Below are positions 15,835 through 24,212 of a stretch of 64,000 bases of DNA, in pieces. The translations under genes and the position numbers were made by a program. Origin of the DNA: Micromonospora rubida (GTDB lineage Bacteria; Actinomycetota; Actinomycetes; Mycobacteriales; Micromonosporaceae); contig NZ_JAAALO010000004.1 in the NCBI RefSeq assembly GCF_009908295.1, positions 434,001 to 498,000 of the forward strand. The letters run 5' to 3'. The notes beneath the pieces were generated by a model. It made no database searches and was not told the DNA's origin. It worked only from the letters and a program-made list of their open reading frames with translations. Position 1 is the stretch's first letter. Each line of letters opens with the position of its first letter.

Positions 15835-16623
15835 GTGAACCCCGTGACCGGGGAACCCAGGATCGGCGACGTATTCGGCGAGCTGCTGCGGGACGCGCTC
15901 GCCGTGCAGACCGGGATCGGCCCCCGGCCGATGGCCGGTGGGCGGCTGCCCCGGCCCGTCATCGAGATCATCGAGCGGGACGACGGCCTGATCAACGGCG
16001 CACCCGCCGCCCACTACCTGGCCGGCCCCGCCGAGTGGCAGCCGTACGACCACCGGGCGGTGGACCAGGTCCGGGGCGAGACGCTGGACATCGGCGCCGG
16101 CGCCGGCCGGATCGCGCTGCTGCTCCAGGAGCGCGGAGTGCCGGTGACCGGGCTGGACACCTCCCTCGGCGCGTTGAGGGTGTGCCGCCGGCGCGGGGTG
16201 CGGGACCTGGTACACGGCACGATCGACGAACACGTCGCCGACGGCCGGCGGTACGACACCTTCCTGCTGCTCGGCAACAACCTCGGGCTGATCGAGGGGC
16301 GGGACCGGGCACCGGCGTTCCTCGCCGCGCTCGCCGCGCTCGCCAGGCCCGGCGCGCAGGTCATCGCGCACGGCACCGACCCGTACGGCACCACCGACCC
16401 GGTGCACACCGGCTACCACGAGCTGAACCGGAGCCGTGGCCGGCTCGGCGGGCAGCTGCGGCTGCGGCTGCGGTACCGGGAACTGGGCACCGATTGGTTC
16501 GACTACCTGGTCTGCTCGGTGGCCGAGCTGGCCGAGCTGGTCCGGGGCACCCCGTGGCGGCTGACCGACGTGGACGACCGGGACGCCCCGTACTACCTGG
16601 CGACCCTGACGCTGGCCGGCTGA
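15835..16623 (+). CDS. SAM-dependent methyltransferase
   Basis: A 262-residue class I methyltransferase fold. The glycine motif is ETLDIGAGAGRIALLLQERG, followed by acidic LDTSLGALRVCRRRG and the post-motif FLLLGNNLGLIEGRD. Substrate unknown. GTG at 15835 follows AGGGGG at 8-9 nt; GTG at 15844 is an alternative that removes three residues. It reads away from the PPOX gene and ends at a 14-bp bidirectional hairpin. No operon partner. Confidence 0.82.
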   Translation: MNPVTGEPRIGDVFGELLRDALAVQTGIGPRPMAGGRLPRPVIEIIERDDGLINGAPAAHYLAGPAEWQPYDHRAVDQVRGETLDIGAGAGRIALLLQERGVPVTGLDTSLGALRVCRRRGVRDLVHGTIDEHVADGRRYDTFLLLGNNLGLIEGRDRAPAFLAALAALARPGAQVIAHGTDPYGTTDPVHTGYHELNRSRGRLGGQLRLRLRYRELGTDWFDYLVCSVAELAELVRGTPWRLTDVDDRDAPYYLATLTLAG

Positions 16624-16646
16624 CCGGCCCGGGGTCGACTCCGGTA

Positions 16647-16698
16647 CGCGGAAGGGGCCCGTGTCGGGCGGGAAGCCTCGGCAGGGGCCCCTTCCGCG
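16647..16698. terminator. Long hairpin between convergent genes
   Basis: CGCGGAAGGGGCCC (16647-16660) pairs perfectly with 16685-16698 over 14 bp, 24-nt loop. Lies between the stops at 16623 and 16703. Confidence 0.75.
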
Positions 16699-16702
16699 CG
16701 CC

Positions 16703-16990
16703 TCAGACCTGGACGGTCGGGGGGAGCGGCTCCGGCGGGAGGCCACCGTCGCCGTCGACCACCTCGTCGGGGGTCCCGTCCTCGTCGATGTCGACCATGG
16801 TGATGTCCACCTTGCCGTCGCCGTCGGTGTCGAACTGGAACAGGTCGGCCCGACCGTCGCCGTCGGTGTCGACGACCCAGACGTCGGTCTTGCCGTCGTT
16901 GTTGGTGTCCGCGCGGAGCAGGTCGACCCGCTCGTCCCCGCGGGTCTCCACCGTCGCCGGGTTCTCCACACTCTCCGGTGCCTGGCTCAT
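16703..16990 (-). CDS. Small acidic protein with four calcium-binding-like DxDxDG repeats
   Basis: A 95-residue very acidic protein without signal peptide or membrane segment. Four in-line repeats are visible: DTNNDGKTD, DTDGDGRAD, DTDGDGKVD and DIDEDGTPD, spaced 11-13 residues with V/L-rich links (VWVVDTDG, LFQFDTDG, ITMVDIDE). They resemble thrombospondin type 3 or FG-GAP/EF-hand loops that bind calcium. ATG at 16990 has AAGGA 7 nt upstream. A calcium buffer or sensor role is only inference. The C-terminus is Pro-rich. Confidence 0.75.
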   Translation of the reverse strand: MSQAPESVENPATVETRGDERVDLLRADTNNDGKTDVWVVDTDGDGRADLFQFDTDGDGKVDITMVDIDEDGTPDEVVDGDGGLPPEPLPPTVQV

Positions 16991-17153
16991 GTTCCGGTCC
17001 TTCCCTCGGTTGACGGCGCAGTACCCGGTTCGGCATGCCCCCACGCATGCCGCCGGTGTCCGTGCTGCATAGGGTCGCACCCATGAGCCAGTGGAGCGGG
17101 CTGCCCGGTGCGGGGGAGACCCCGTACACGGCCGCACGCAGCGAGGAGATGTC

Positions 17154-18008
17154 ATGAGTCGTTTTGTCGTCGTGGGGGCCGGCACGATGGGCCTGGGCAT
17201 CGCCTACGTGGCGGCCGGCGCGGGATACCACGTCGAACTGGTCGAGGTCGACCCCGACCGGGCGACCGCCGCCGAGGCGCGGCTCGGCGAGCTGTGGGAC
17301 CGGGCCGTCCGGCGGGGAAAACTCGCCGCGGACGAGGCGGCGGCGCACCGGGGGCGGGTGACGCTGGTCGCCTCCCTCGGTGCCGTCGCGCCCGAGCCCG
17401 ACGTGGTCGTGGAGGCCGTGCCGGAGCGGCTGGAGCTCAAGCGCGCCGTCCTGCAGGCCGCCGCCGCGCTGCGCCCCGCACTGCTGGGCAGCAACACCTC
17501 CAGCATCTCCATCGGCGAGCTGGCCGCCGGGCTGGACCGGCCGGAGCGCCTCGTCGGGCTGCACTTCTTCAACCCCGTCTGGGCCATGGTGCTGCTGGAG
17601 GTCGTGGTCGGCCCGGACACCGCCGAGGAGACCACCGCGGCGGCCGTCGCGCTCGCCGGCCGGCTGGGCAAGGACCCCGTCGTCGTACGCGACCTGCCCG
17701 GCTTCGCCACCTCCCGGCTCGGGGTGGCCCTCGGGCTGGAGGCGATCCGGATGGTCGCCGACGGGGTGGCCGAGCCGGCCGACATCGACAAGGCGATGGT
17801 GCTCGGCTACCGGCACCCGGTGGGCCCGCTGGAGCTGACCGACATGGTCGGGCTGGACGTTCGGCTGGACATCGCCCGCACCCTCCAGGCCGCCTACGGG
17901 GACCGGTACGCGCCGCCGCCGCTGCTGGAGCGGATGGTCGCCGACGGCAGGCTGGGCAGGAAGTCCGGGCAGGGCTTCTACCGCTGGGAAGGGGGCGAGA
18001 AGCGATGA
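17154..18008 (+). CDS. 3-hydroxyacyl-CoA dehydrogenase
   Basis: NAD-dependent oxidation of (S)-3-hydroxyacyl-CoA to 3-oxoacyl-CoA in fatty acid or aromatic acid breakdown. The 284-residue protein shows the N-terminal FVVVGAGTMGLGIA dinucleotide motif, ELVEVDPDR, the catalytic His in GLHFFNPV preceded by SNTSSISI, and the C-terminal domain GYRHPVGPLELTDMVGLDVRLD, ending GRKSGQGFYRW. ATG at 17154 follows GAGGAG (17143-17148). The stop overlaps the next ATG (ATGA), so the two are coupled. Confidence 0.92.
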   Translation: MSRFVVVGAGTMGLGIAYVAAGAGYHVELVEVDPDRATAAEARLGELWDRAVRRGKLAADEAAAHRGRVTLVASLGAVAPEPDVVVEAVPERLELKRAVLQAAAALRPALLGSNTSSISIGELAAGLDRPERLVGLHFFNPVWAMVLLEVVVGPDTAEETTAAAVALAGRLGKDPVVVRDLPGFATSRLGVALGLEAIRMVADGVAEPADIDKAMVLGYRHPVGPLELTDMVGLDVRLDIARTLQAAYGDRYAPPPLLERMVADGRLGRKSGQGFYRWEGGEKR

Positions 18009-18748
18009 GCGGGTTACGGATCGACGAACGGCCGGACCGGCTGGTGGTGACGCTGGACCGGCCGGAGAAGCGCAACGCGATCGACGCCGACCTGATCGGT
18101 GAGCTGCATGCCGTCTGCGCCGAACTGGAGGCGCGGCCCCGCCTGCTGCTGCTCACCGGCGGCGCGGAGGGGATCTTCGCGGGCGGGGCGGACATCAGCC
18201 AGCTCCGCGAGCGGGGCCGGCTGGACGCGCTCGCCGCGATCAATTCCGCCGCCTTCGCCCGGATCCGGGCGTTGCCGATGCCCACCGTCGCCGCCGTCGA
18301 CGGCCCGGCGCTGGGCGGTGGCGCCGAGCTGGCGTACGCGTGCGACCTGCGGGTGTGCACGGCACGCGCCGTCTTCGGCCAGCCGGAGGTGCGGCTGGGC
18401 ATCCTGGCCGGTGCGGGCGCGACCCACCGGCTCCCGGCGCTGGTCGGCGAGGCCCGGGCCAAGGAACTGCTGTTCACCGGTCGTCGGGTGGACGCCACGG
18501 AGGCGCTGCGGATCGGGCTGGTCAACCGGGTGGTGGACGAGCCCGCCGAGCTGCTGCCCACCGCGCACGGGCTGCTCGACGAGATCGCGAAGGGCTCCGC
18601 CCTGGCGCTGCGGCTGACCAAGCTGGCCGTGGACGCGCCGCCGGCCGCCCACCCGCACCTCGACCTGGTAAGTCAGGCGGTGCTCTTCGAGGACGAGGAG
18701 AAGCAGCGGCGGATGACCGAGTTCCTGGAGCGCCGCCGGCCCCGCTGA
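18005..18748 (+). CDS. Enoyl-CoA hydratase/isomerase
   Basis: A 247-residue crotonase-fold enzyme, translationally coupled to the hydroxyacyl-CoA dehydrogenase. Visible are RPEKRNAIDADL, the oxyanion segment FAGGADISQL, GPALGGGAELAYACDLRV with one catalytic Glu, FGQPEVRLGILAGAGATHRL with the second Glu, and the C-terminal QAVLFEDEEKQRRMTEFLE. The pair would hydrate and then oxidise an enoyl-CoA; whether the substrate is a fatty acid or phenylacetyl-type CoA is open. Confidence 0.92.
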   Translation: MSGLRIDERPDRLVVTLDRPEKRNAIDADLIGELHAVCAELEARPRLLLLTGGAEGIFAGGADISQLRERGRLDALAAINSAAFARIRALPMPTVAAVDGPALGGGAELAYACDLRVCTARAVFGQPEVRLGILAGAGATHRLPALVGEARAKELLFTGRRVDATEALRIGLVNRVVDEPAELLPTAHGLLDEIAKGSALALRLTKLAVDAPPAAHPHLDLVSQAVLFEDEEKQRRMTEFLERRRPR

Positions 18749-18784
18749 CGGCGCGTCGCAGCCGGACCCGGTGCGCCGAATGCG

Positions 18785-18822
18785 CGACGGCCGCCCCCGC
18801 GAGTCTGCCGGGGCGGCCGTCG
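18785..18822. terminator. Hairpin between convergent genes
   Basis: CGACGGCCGCCCC (18785-18797) pairs with GGGGCGGCCGTCG (18810-18822) over 13 bp, 12-nt loop, between stops at 18748 and 18839. Confidence 0.75.
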
Positions 18823-18838
18823 GGCGTCGGGCGTCGGA

Positions 18839-20182
18839 TCAGTGCTGGATCTGCACCCCGTTGTCGGCGAGCGCCCGGATCACCTGAGCGGACTCGGCGA
18901 AGCCGATGACCAGCACGGCATCCGCGCCGTACTTCTTGATCTCCTGGGCGCCGGCGGTGAAGTCGAGCGGCGGAGCCTTCGCGTCGGCCGGCGGCACGTA
19001 CGTCAGCAGCTTCACCCGGTCGTTGCCGATGCCGGCCCGCTCCAGCTCGGCGCGGACGTTCTCCTGAAGGCCCTCGCCGTAGGAGTCCTTCCGGGCGACC
19101 ACCACGATCTTGTGTGGTCCGTCGCGCAGTATCACGTCCGCCAGCGCCCGCCCCTGGAGGCTGTCCGGCGGGGCGGTGCGGAAGTAGAGGCCCTTGTCCT
19201 CCACCGAGGTCAGCCCCGCGTCCGTGTTGGACGGTGCGAACAGCACCCGGCCGGCGGCCACCACGTCCGGCAGCACGACGCGGGAGATGCTCGACGCGCC
19301 GGCGCCGATGATGACGTGCGCGCCGTCCCGAACGTGCTTGGCCACGGCGGCCTTGGCGACGTCCGGGTTGGTGCCGTCGTCGCCGTCGAGCCAGACCACC
19401 GGCTTGCCGAGCACCCCGCCTGCGGCGTTGACATCCTTGACCGCCAGGGCGGCCCCGGCGGCCAGCGGCGGGTACGCCAGTGCCAGGTCGCCGGTGCGCG
19501 GCAGCAGGCCGCCGAGGACCAGTGGCGCCGAGGGGACCCTCCCGCCGCGCTGCCGGTACGGCCGGGGCGGGTTCTTGGTGCTCGCGGTCGACTCGTCACC
19601 GGCACCGACGAACTCGGTCTTACCGTCGTCGATCTTGCGGTCCCCGAAGGTGAGGGTGGCGTAGCTGGCCGTGGCCGGCTCCCCGGCGTCGGTGAACCCG
19701 GCCCGGTTGAGCGACACCCCCCGGTACTCGATGTCCTGGCCGGCACGGGCCAGCCTCAGACACTCCGCCGTCTTCTCGCACCGCTGGCCGTTGTTGGTGA
19801 CGCCGACGATCTGCCTGGCGATCTCCGCCGGCTTCGTGCTGCCGGCAAGCTGCGTGGCCAGCGCGGTGATGACCACCGCGTCGTACGCCTCGGCCGCGTA
19901 GAGGTAGTCGTTGAGCTTCGGGGAGACGGACCGGAGCCGGCTCTTGAAGGCCTCCGGCAGCGGCGTGAGCGGGGTGGTGCCCTTCATGCCGTCGATCAGA
20001 TCGGCGCGCTCCTTCAGCTCCGCGGCGTACCCATTGATCATGTTGCCGTCGGTGCCGTAGAGGCGGACCTGTGGGGTGGTGGTCGCCTCCTCGGGCTTGC
20101 CGGTGCCGCAGGCGGCACCGGCAAGGAGCAACGCCCCGCAGGCCACCAGGGCGGCGGCGCGCGAGCCGTGTGATACGAGCAT
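18839..20182 (-). CDS. ABC-transporter-type substrate-binding lipoprotein (branched-chain amino acid type)
   Basis: A 447-residue predicted lipoprotein: signal VACGALLLAGAAC with Cys25 as likely lipid site. The body is a Leu/Ile/Val-binding-protein-like fold: GGLLPRTGDLALAYPPLAAGAALAVKDVNAAGG, DDGTNPDVAKAAVAKHV, IGAGASSISRVVLPDV, FAPSNTDAGLTSVED, KIVVVARKDSYGEGL (each a recognisable block of periplasmic type I binding proteins). No permease or ATPase gene adjoins, so it may act as a receptor or share a transporter encoded elsewhere. The N-terminal 150 residues hold an extra half-domain that also looks like a truncated binding fold. Confidence 0.85.
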   Translation of the reverse strand: MLVSHGSRAAALVACGALLLAGAACGTGKPEEATTTPQVRLYGTDGNMINGYAAELKERADLIDGMKGTTPLTPLPEAFKSRLRSVSPKLNDYLYAAEAYDAVVITALATQLAGSTKPAEIARQIVGVTNNGQRCEKTAECLRLARAGQDIEYRGVSLNRAGFTDAGEPATASYATLTFGDRKIDDGKTEFVGAGDESTASTKNPPRPYRQRGGRVPSAPLVLGGLLPRTGDLALAYPPLAAGAALAVKDVNAAGGVLGKPVVWLDGDDGTNPDVAKAAVAKHVRDGAHVIIGAGASSISRVVLPDVVAAGRVLFAPSNTDAGLTSVEDKGLYFRTAPPDSLQGRALADVILRDGPHKIVVVARKDSYGEGLQENVRAELERAGIGNDRVKLLTYVPPADAKAPPLDFTAGAQEIKKYGADAVLVIGFAESAQVIRALADNGVQIQH

Positions 20183-20339
20183 GGTCGTCCTTCCTCCGGC
20201 GAAGGTCCGCTGCGCACATTAGCGTGCCGGGCTGGGCGGCGGGACCGTGGAGCCCGGCCAATTTGCCTGCTAGCCGTGCAGTCGCACGCAGCGTCATCGG
20301 GTCGGTGCTCTCGGGTGGTCACGGGTTGACCACCCGTCG

Positions 20340-20345
20340 TACAGT
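20340..20345 (+). promoter_or_regulatory. Possible -10 box of a leaderless gene
   Basis: TACAGT ends 7 nt before the GTG at 20353, with no ribosome site. Fits a leaderless transcript; the -35 region is unclear. Confidence 0.35.
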
Positions 20346-20352
20346 GCGCCGG

Positions 20353-20742
20353 GTGACGGACGTACCGCAGCAGACGCTGGACGACGCGACCGCCGTGCTC
20401 CACTCGGCCCTGGCCGGAGACGGCGACGCGGTGGTGGGCACCTTCGACGAGGTGGTCGACCGGGCCGGCCTCGCCGGGGCGTACGGGGTGGCCTGGTGCC
20501 TGGCGGCCACGATGGTCGGGGACGTGCCCGCTCCCGGCGGCGCGGCGCTGGACTTCCCGGGCATCGACGAGGCCGGCTACGACACCCGCTGGGTGGCCCG
20601 CTTCGTCAGCGCGTACGCCAATGCCGACGCCGACACCGGCGAGGCCCTGTTCGGCGCGGCGGCCGCCGACGGCCTGCTGCCGGACTGCCTGCTCACCCTC
20701 GCCGGCTCGACGGTGGCCACCCTGCGCAGCCGGGCCGCCTGA
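20353..20742 (+). CDS. Conserved hypothetical protein
   Basis: A 129-residue acidic, Ala-rich soluble protein that I do not recognise. It starts TDVPQQTLDDATAVLHSALAG, contains FDEVVDRAGLAGAYGVAWCLAATMVGD and FVSAYANADADTGEALFGAA, and appears all-helical. No catalytic motif. GTG at 20353 is preferred because a -10-like TACAGT lies 7 nt upstream and the protein's regular codon usage starts there. It stands alone between two minus-strand genes. Confidence 0.65.
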   Translation: MTDVPQQTLDDATAVLHSALAGDGDAVVGTFDEVVDRAGLAGAYGVAWCLAATMVGDVPAPGGAALDFPGIDEAGYDTRWVARFVSAYANADADTGEALFGAAAADGLLPDCLLTLAGSTVATLRSRAA

Positions 20743-20787
20743 CGCCCCGGCGCCGGCCCTGGTGGCCGACCGCCGGGGCGCCGCCGC

Positions 20788-21234
20788 TCAGAACGCGTGG
20801 TACGCGGTCAGCGGCTCGTACTCGTAGCGCAGGTTCGAGAAGCGGACCCGGAAGTTCACCCCGTCCCGGACGTTGGTGGCGACCGTGATCCACCCGGACT
20901 TCGCCGGGAGGTAGGTCCAGTAGTTGCAGCTGTTGGTCCTGTCGACGAACACCACGCAGGCCTGGGTGCCGAAGCTGCTCGCGTTACGGACGTTGACGTC
21001 CGCGCAGCGGCTGGTGGCCCGGTAGGTGCCGGCCTCCCCGCCCCAGCTCCCGGTCTGGAAGTACGAGCGCACCGCGCCGCCGTAGCAGGTGGCATAGGTG
21101 CCGGCGAGGTTCACGGCGGGTGCTTCCGCGCCGGGACTGGCGGGCGCGGGGGCCGCCTGGGCGGGGGCACCGAGGGCGAGCAGCGACACCGCTGCCGTCG
21201 TCGTGGCCAGCAGGCGGACGACCGGGGATGACAT
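20788..21234 (-). CDS. Small secreted protein
   Basis: A 148-residue exported protein: signal peptide MSSPVVRLLATTTAAVSLL to the APAQAAPAP cleavage region, then about 115 residues with four Cys (ATCYGGAV, SRCADV, TQACVVF, NSCNYW), likely two disulfides, and many aromatic and Gly residues. It resembles the small secreted hypotheticals of Streptomyces and Micromonospora; function unknown. ATG at 21234 was chosen on the signal peptide. Confidence 0.75.
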   Translation of the reverse strand: MSSPVVRLLATTTAAVSLLALGAPAQAAPAPASPGAEAPAVNLAGTYATCYGGAVRSYFQTGSWGGEAGTYRATSRCADVNVRNASSFGTQACVVFVDRTNSCNYWTYLPAKSGWITVATNVRDGVNFRVRFSNLRYEYEPLTAYHAF

Positions 21235-21357
21235 GGGTGCCTCCAAGTGTTGACTGACCGTCCGTACCGGACGGTTGACCAAGGGCAACGATGATACGGG
21301 TCGATCGATCTCACCGCTGGCCCGGCGGTGTCCTGGGCGGTGTGATAGCTCTGGTGC

Positions 21358-22059
21358 ATGTCGGAGGTCATGCTCGCCAAGGTGCGAAAGCTGCTGGCGA
21401 AGGCCGAGGACCCGGCCTGCACGCCGGAGGAGTCGGCCACGTTCACCGCCAAGGCCACCGAGCTGATCGCCCGCTACGGCGTGGACCGGGCCCTGCTGGC
21501 GGCCCGCGACCCGGCCACCGACCCGGTCGGCGACCGGGTGGTCGAGGTCGTGGCCCCGTACGCCCGGGACAAGGCCGGCCTGCTCGCCGCCGTCGCCGAC
21601 CCGCTGCGCTGCCGCTGCGTCCGTCGCCGGCACGGCAGCGGCTTCGCGATGCACCTGTTCGGCTTCGCCAGCGACCTGGAGCGGGTCGACCTGCTCTTCA
21701 CCTCGCTGCTGGTGCAGGCGGCGCACGGGTTGGCGGGGGCGGTCGTCCCGGCGGGGGAGCATCCGGCCGCGTTCCGACGCTCCTGGCTCGCCGGCTTCGC
21801 CCAGGTGGTCGGCACGCGGCTGGTCGAGGCGGAGGCCGGGGCGGTCGCCGACTCCGGCGGGTCCTCGGTCGCGCTGGTGCTGGCCGACCGCTCGGACCGG
21901 GTCCAGCGCCGGGTGGCCGAGGCCTACCCCCGGCTGCGCACCGCCGCGCCGCGCCGGCTCGCCGGCACCGGTTTCGGCTCGGGCGCCGCAGCCGGCCACA
22001 GCGCCGACCTGGGCGGCCAACGCCTACCCCCCACCCGAACCCGACAACTCCCCCACTGA
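21358..22059 (+). CDS. DUF2786 domain protein
   Basis: A 233-residue soluble protein. The N-terminal 40 residues (MLAKVRKLLAKAEDPACTPE to ATELIARYGVD) are the hallmark of the DUF2786 family, a helical domain of unknown function. The middle part contains RCRCVRRRHGSGFAMHLFGF and DLERVDLLFTSLLVQAAHG. The last 14 residues are Pro/Thr/Arg-rich and look unlike the family end, so a late frameshift is possible but unproven. ATG at 21358 lacks a clear ribosome site. Confidence 0.8.
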   Translation: MSEVMLAKVRKLLAKAEDPACTPEESATFTAKATELIARYGVDRALLAARDPATDPVGDRVVEVVAPYARDKAGLLAAVADPLRCRCVRRRHGSGFAMHLFGFASDLERVDLLFTSLLVQAAHGLAGAVVPAGEHPAAFRRSWLAGFAQVVGTRLVEAEAGAVADSGGSSVALVLADRSDRVQRRVAEAYPRLRTAAPRRLAGTGFGSGAAAGHSADLGGQRLPPTRTRQLPH

Positions 22060-22083
22060 CCCCGCGCGCTGGCCCCCTTCCCC

Positions 22084-22145
22084 CGCACTTTCAGTGAAAG
22101 CGTGGCCATCCGCCGCCCCATGGGCACTCTTTCTTCGAAAGTGCG
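22084..22145. repeat. 62-bp dispersed palindromic repeat, copy 1
   Basis: Starts CGCACTTTCA and ends GAAAGTGCG; the arms form an imperfect inverted repeat (mismatches inside, outer 9 bp perfect). GTGGCCAT lies at offset 18. Copy 2 at 35558-35619 has the same length, same ends and same internal GTGGCCAT position. It lies between converging genes. Confidence 0.75.
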
Positions 22146-22169
22146 TGCGGGAGCGGTCGGGTTGACGGG

Positions 22170-22679
22170 TCAGGGTCGGGTGACCGAGGTCAGGTAACGG
22201 GAGAGCAACTCGTGCCAGCCCGCGGTGAGCGCCTGCCGGTATCCCTCGGCGGCCTCGCCGTGCCGGTCGAAGTGCCGGTGCTCGACCTCCACTCGGGTCC
22301 GCTCTGGCCCTTCCGGCAGGAACAGCACCTCCACCTCGCTGGCCTGCGCCGGGTCGGGAACCGGCACCCGGTCCGGGCCGATCTGCCAGATGAACACCAG
22401 CCGCCGGGGCGGGTCCCAGGTGAGCACCCGACCCCAGTCGCTCCGGAAGCCGTGCGGGCCGATCTCGTAGAGCATGCCTCCGGCCCGCGGCTCGACGCCC
22501 AGCTCCGCCAGCGCCGCCGGGCCGGACCAGGTGTACTCCCGGACCCACCAGTCGGTCAGCCCGCCGGTGAACACGGCGAAGGCGCGCTCGGCGGAGGCGG
22601 GGACGAGGAGACTGCTGCGCAGCGAGTACTGTGCGACGTCCTGCCGGACGTCTGCCGGCTCGGTCATCTCCTGTCCCAT
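22170..22679 (-). CDS. SRPBCC / AHSA1-like protein
   Basis: A 169-residue START-like fold protein: SLLVPASAERAFAVFTGGLTDWW, GGMLYEIGPHGFRSDWGRVL, WDPPRRLVFIWQIG and VEVEHRHFDRHGEAAEGYRQ, ending GWHELLSRYL. Such proteins bind small hydrophobic ligands; many sit beside ArsR or HxlR regulators. Here an HxlR gene ends 193 nt upstream on the same strand. ATG at 22679 is used; an ATG at 22667 has AGGAG directly against it, too close to work well. Confidence 0.75.
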   Translation of the reverse strand: MGQEMTEPADVRQDVAQYSLRSSLLVPASAERAFAVFTGGLTDWWVREYTWSGPAALAELGVEPRAGGMLYEIGPHGFRSDWGRVLTWDPPRRLVFIWQIGPDRVPVPDPAQASEVEVLFLPEGPERTRVEVEHRHFDRHGEAAEGYRQALTAGWHELLSRYLTSVTRP

Positions 22680-22871
22680 AGGCCCGGACCATACCGGCTG
22701 ATGCCCCAGCGTGCAGCTTCGTACGTGCCCTGAATCGGACAAGTCGCGTCCGGATTGCGGACAGTCGCGATCCACGGAAGCAAAGCGACTCCGGCCAGCG
22801 GAGGCTAGGGGGATACCGTCGCCGGAGGCACCACGGGCTGGCGGACGTCGCCCCCTTCCTTGTGACGACCA

Positions 22872-23234
22872 TTAGCCCGCCCTCTCCTCCAGCCATCGAG
22901 CGGTCGGCCGCTCGCGTCCCCAGGCGGCCAGCGGCTGGAGTGCGTCGTTGAGGCGCATGCCGTCCTTGGTCAGCGAGTACTCGACGCGGGGCGGCACCTC
23001 GTCGTAGGAGACGCGGTGCACGACGCCGTCCGCTTCCATCTCGCGCAAGTGGGAGGCGAGCACCTTCTCGGTGATTCCCGGAAGCAGTCGGCGCAGCTCG
23101 CCGAAGCGGCGGTAGGGGTGCTCGTGGAGCGCCCAAAGGATCAGCACCTTCCACTTGCCGCCGATCACCTCCATCGCAGTGTCGATCCCGCAGGCGTGTC
23201 CGTCTGGTGCGCCCGGCCGGTTCAGCGTCGTCAT
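22872..23234 (-). CDS. HxlR-family transcriptional regulator
   Basis: A 120-residue winged-helix regulator of the HxlR type. Diagnostic is Cys15 in HACGIDTAMEVIGGKWK (thiol sensor position of the family), then FGELRRLLPGITEKVL and LREMEADGVVHR, ending with YSLTKDGMRLNDALQPLAAWG. It diverges from the imine-reductase-like gene at 23331; a small inverted repeat lies between them, so it probably controls that gene and itself, possibly in response to electrophiles or quinones. Confidence 0.88.
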   Translation of the reverse strand: MTTLNRPGAPDGHACGIDTAMEVIGGKWKVLILWALHEHPYRRFGELRRLLPGITEKVLASHLREMEADGVVHRVSYDEVPPRVEYSLTKDGMRLNDALQPLAAWGRERPTARWLEERAG

Positions 23235-23284
23235 GCCCCACCCCTCTGACGTGCTCGCTCACCCCGGGGTAACCACTCACTCCG

Positions 23285-23296
23285 AAGTGCGTACTT
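23285..23296. promoter_or_regulatory. Possible HxlR operator
   Basis: AAGT-N4-ACTT inverted repeat in the 96-nt divergent region between the regulator (start 23234) and its neighbour (start 23331). Typical placement for an HxlR site. Confidence 0.35.
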
Positions 23297-23330
23297 GATC
23301 ATCTCCGGGCTTGCGACCAGCCTAATCGGC

Positions 23331-24212
23331 ATGGCACAGAACACTGTTGAGAAGACCTCCGTCACGCTGTTGGGCCTCGGCACGATGGGCACCGCGCTGG
23401 CCCGTACCTGGGTTGCCGCCGGCCACCCGCTCACCGTCTGGAACCGCACCCCGGCCCGCGCCGCGGCGCTCGCCGCTGAGGGGGCGAGGGTCGCGGACAG
23501 CGCCGCTGAGGCGGTCGCAGCGAACGCCCTGGTCGTCGTTTGTCTGTTGGACGACGCCTCGGTCGAGGAGGTGCTGGCCGGAACCGACCTGGCCGACAGG
23601 GACCTGGTCAACCTGACCACCAGCACCCCTGCCCAGGCCCGCGCCCGCGCCGAGTGGGCCCGCGAGCGCGGCGCCCGTTACCTGGACGGCGGGATCATGG
23701 CTGTCCCTCCAATGATCGGTGTCCCAGAGGCCGGCGGCTACATCTTCTACAGCGGCTCACGGGAGCTGTTCGAGCGGCACCAGGAGGCGCTGAGCGTCCC
23801 GGCCGGCACCACCTACGTCGGCAAAGATGCGGGTTTCGCGGCCCTGCACGACGTGGCCCTGCTCAGCGCCATGTACGGGATGTTTGCCGGGGCCGCGCAC
23901 GCCTTCGCCCTGATCCGCAAGGAGGACATCGACCCCGCGTCGCTCGCCCCGCTGCTCGCCGACTGGCTCGTCGCGATGGCCCCGGCAGTTCACCAGACCG
24001 CCGACCAGCTGCGCAGCGGCGACTACACCAAGGGTGTCGTCTCCAATCTCGCCATGCAGGTGGCCGGCACGCCGACCTTCCTGAGCACCGCCGAGCAGCA
24101 GGGCGTCAGCCCGGAACTGCTCAGCCCTTACTTCGAGCTGATGCGCCGCCGCCTAGCCGAAGGCAGCGGCGAGGAGGACCTGACGGGCGTGATCGACCTG
24201 CTGGTGCACTGA
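23331..24212 (+). CDS. NADP-binding imine-reductase-like dehydrogenase
   Basis: A 293-residue protein of the beta-hydroxyacid dehydrogenase superfamily. It shows the Rossmann motif VTLLGLGTMGTALARTWV, NADP-type VWNRTPARA, LDGGIMAVPPMIG and YFELMRRRLAEG near the end. The substitution of the usual catalytic Lys region by sequences like VALLSAMYGMFAGAAHAF points to imine reductase/reductive aminase relatives instead of hydroxyisobutyrate dehydrogenases. ATG at 23331 has no good ribosome site. The divergent HxlR gene is its likely regulator. Substrate unknown. Confidence 0.8.
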   Translation: MAQNTVEKTSVTLLGLGTMGTALARTWVAAGHPLTVWNRTPARAAALAAEGARVADSAAEAVAANALVVVCLLDDASVEEVLAGTDLADRDLVNLTTSTPAQARARAEWARERGARYLDGGIMAVPPMIGVPEAGGYIFYSGSRELFERHQEALSVPAGTTYVGKDAGFAALHDVALLSAMYGMFAGAAHAFALIRKEDIDPASLAPLLADWLVAMAPAVHQTADQLRSGDYTKGVVSNLAMQVAGTPTFLSTAEQQGVSPELLSPYFELMRRRLAEGSGEEDLTGVIDLLVH

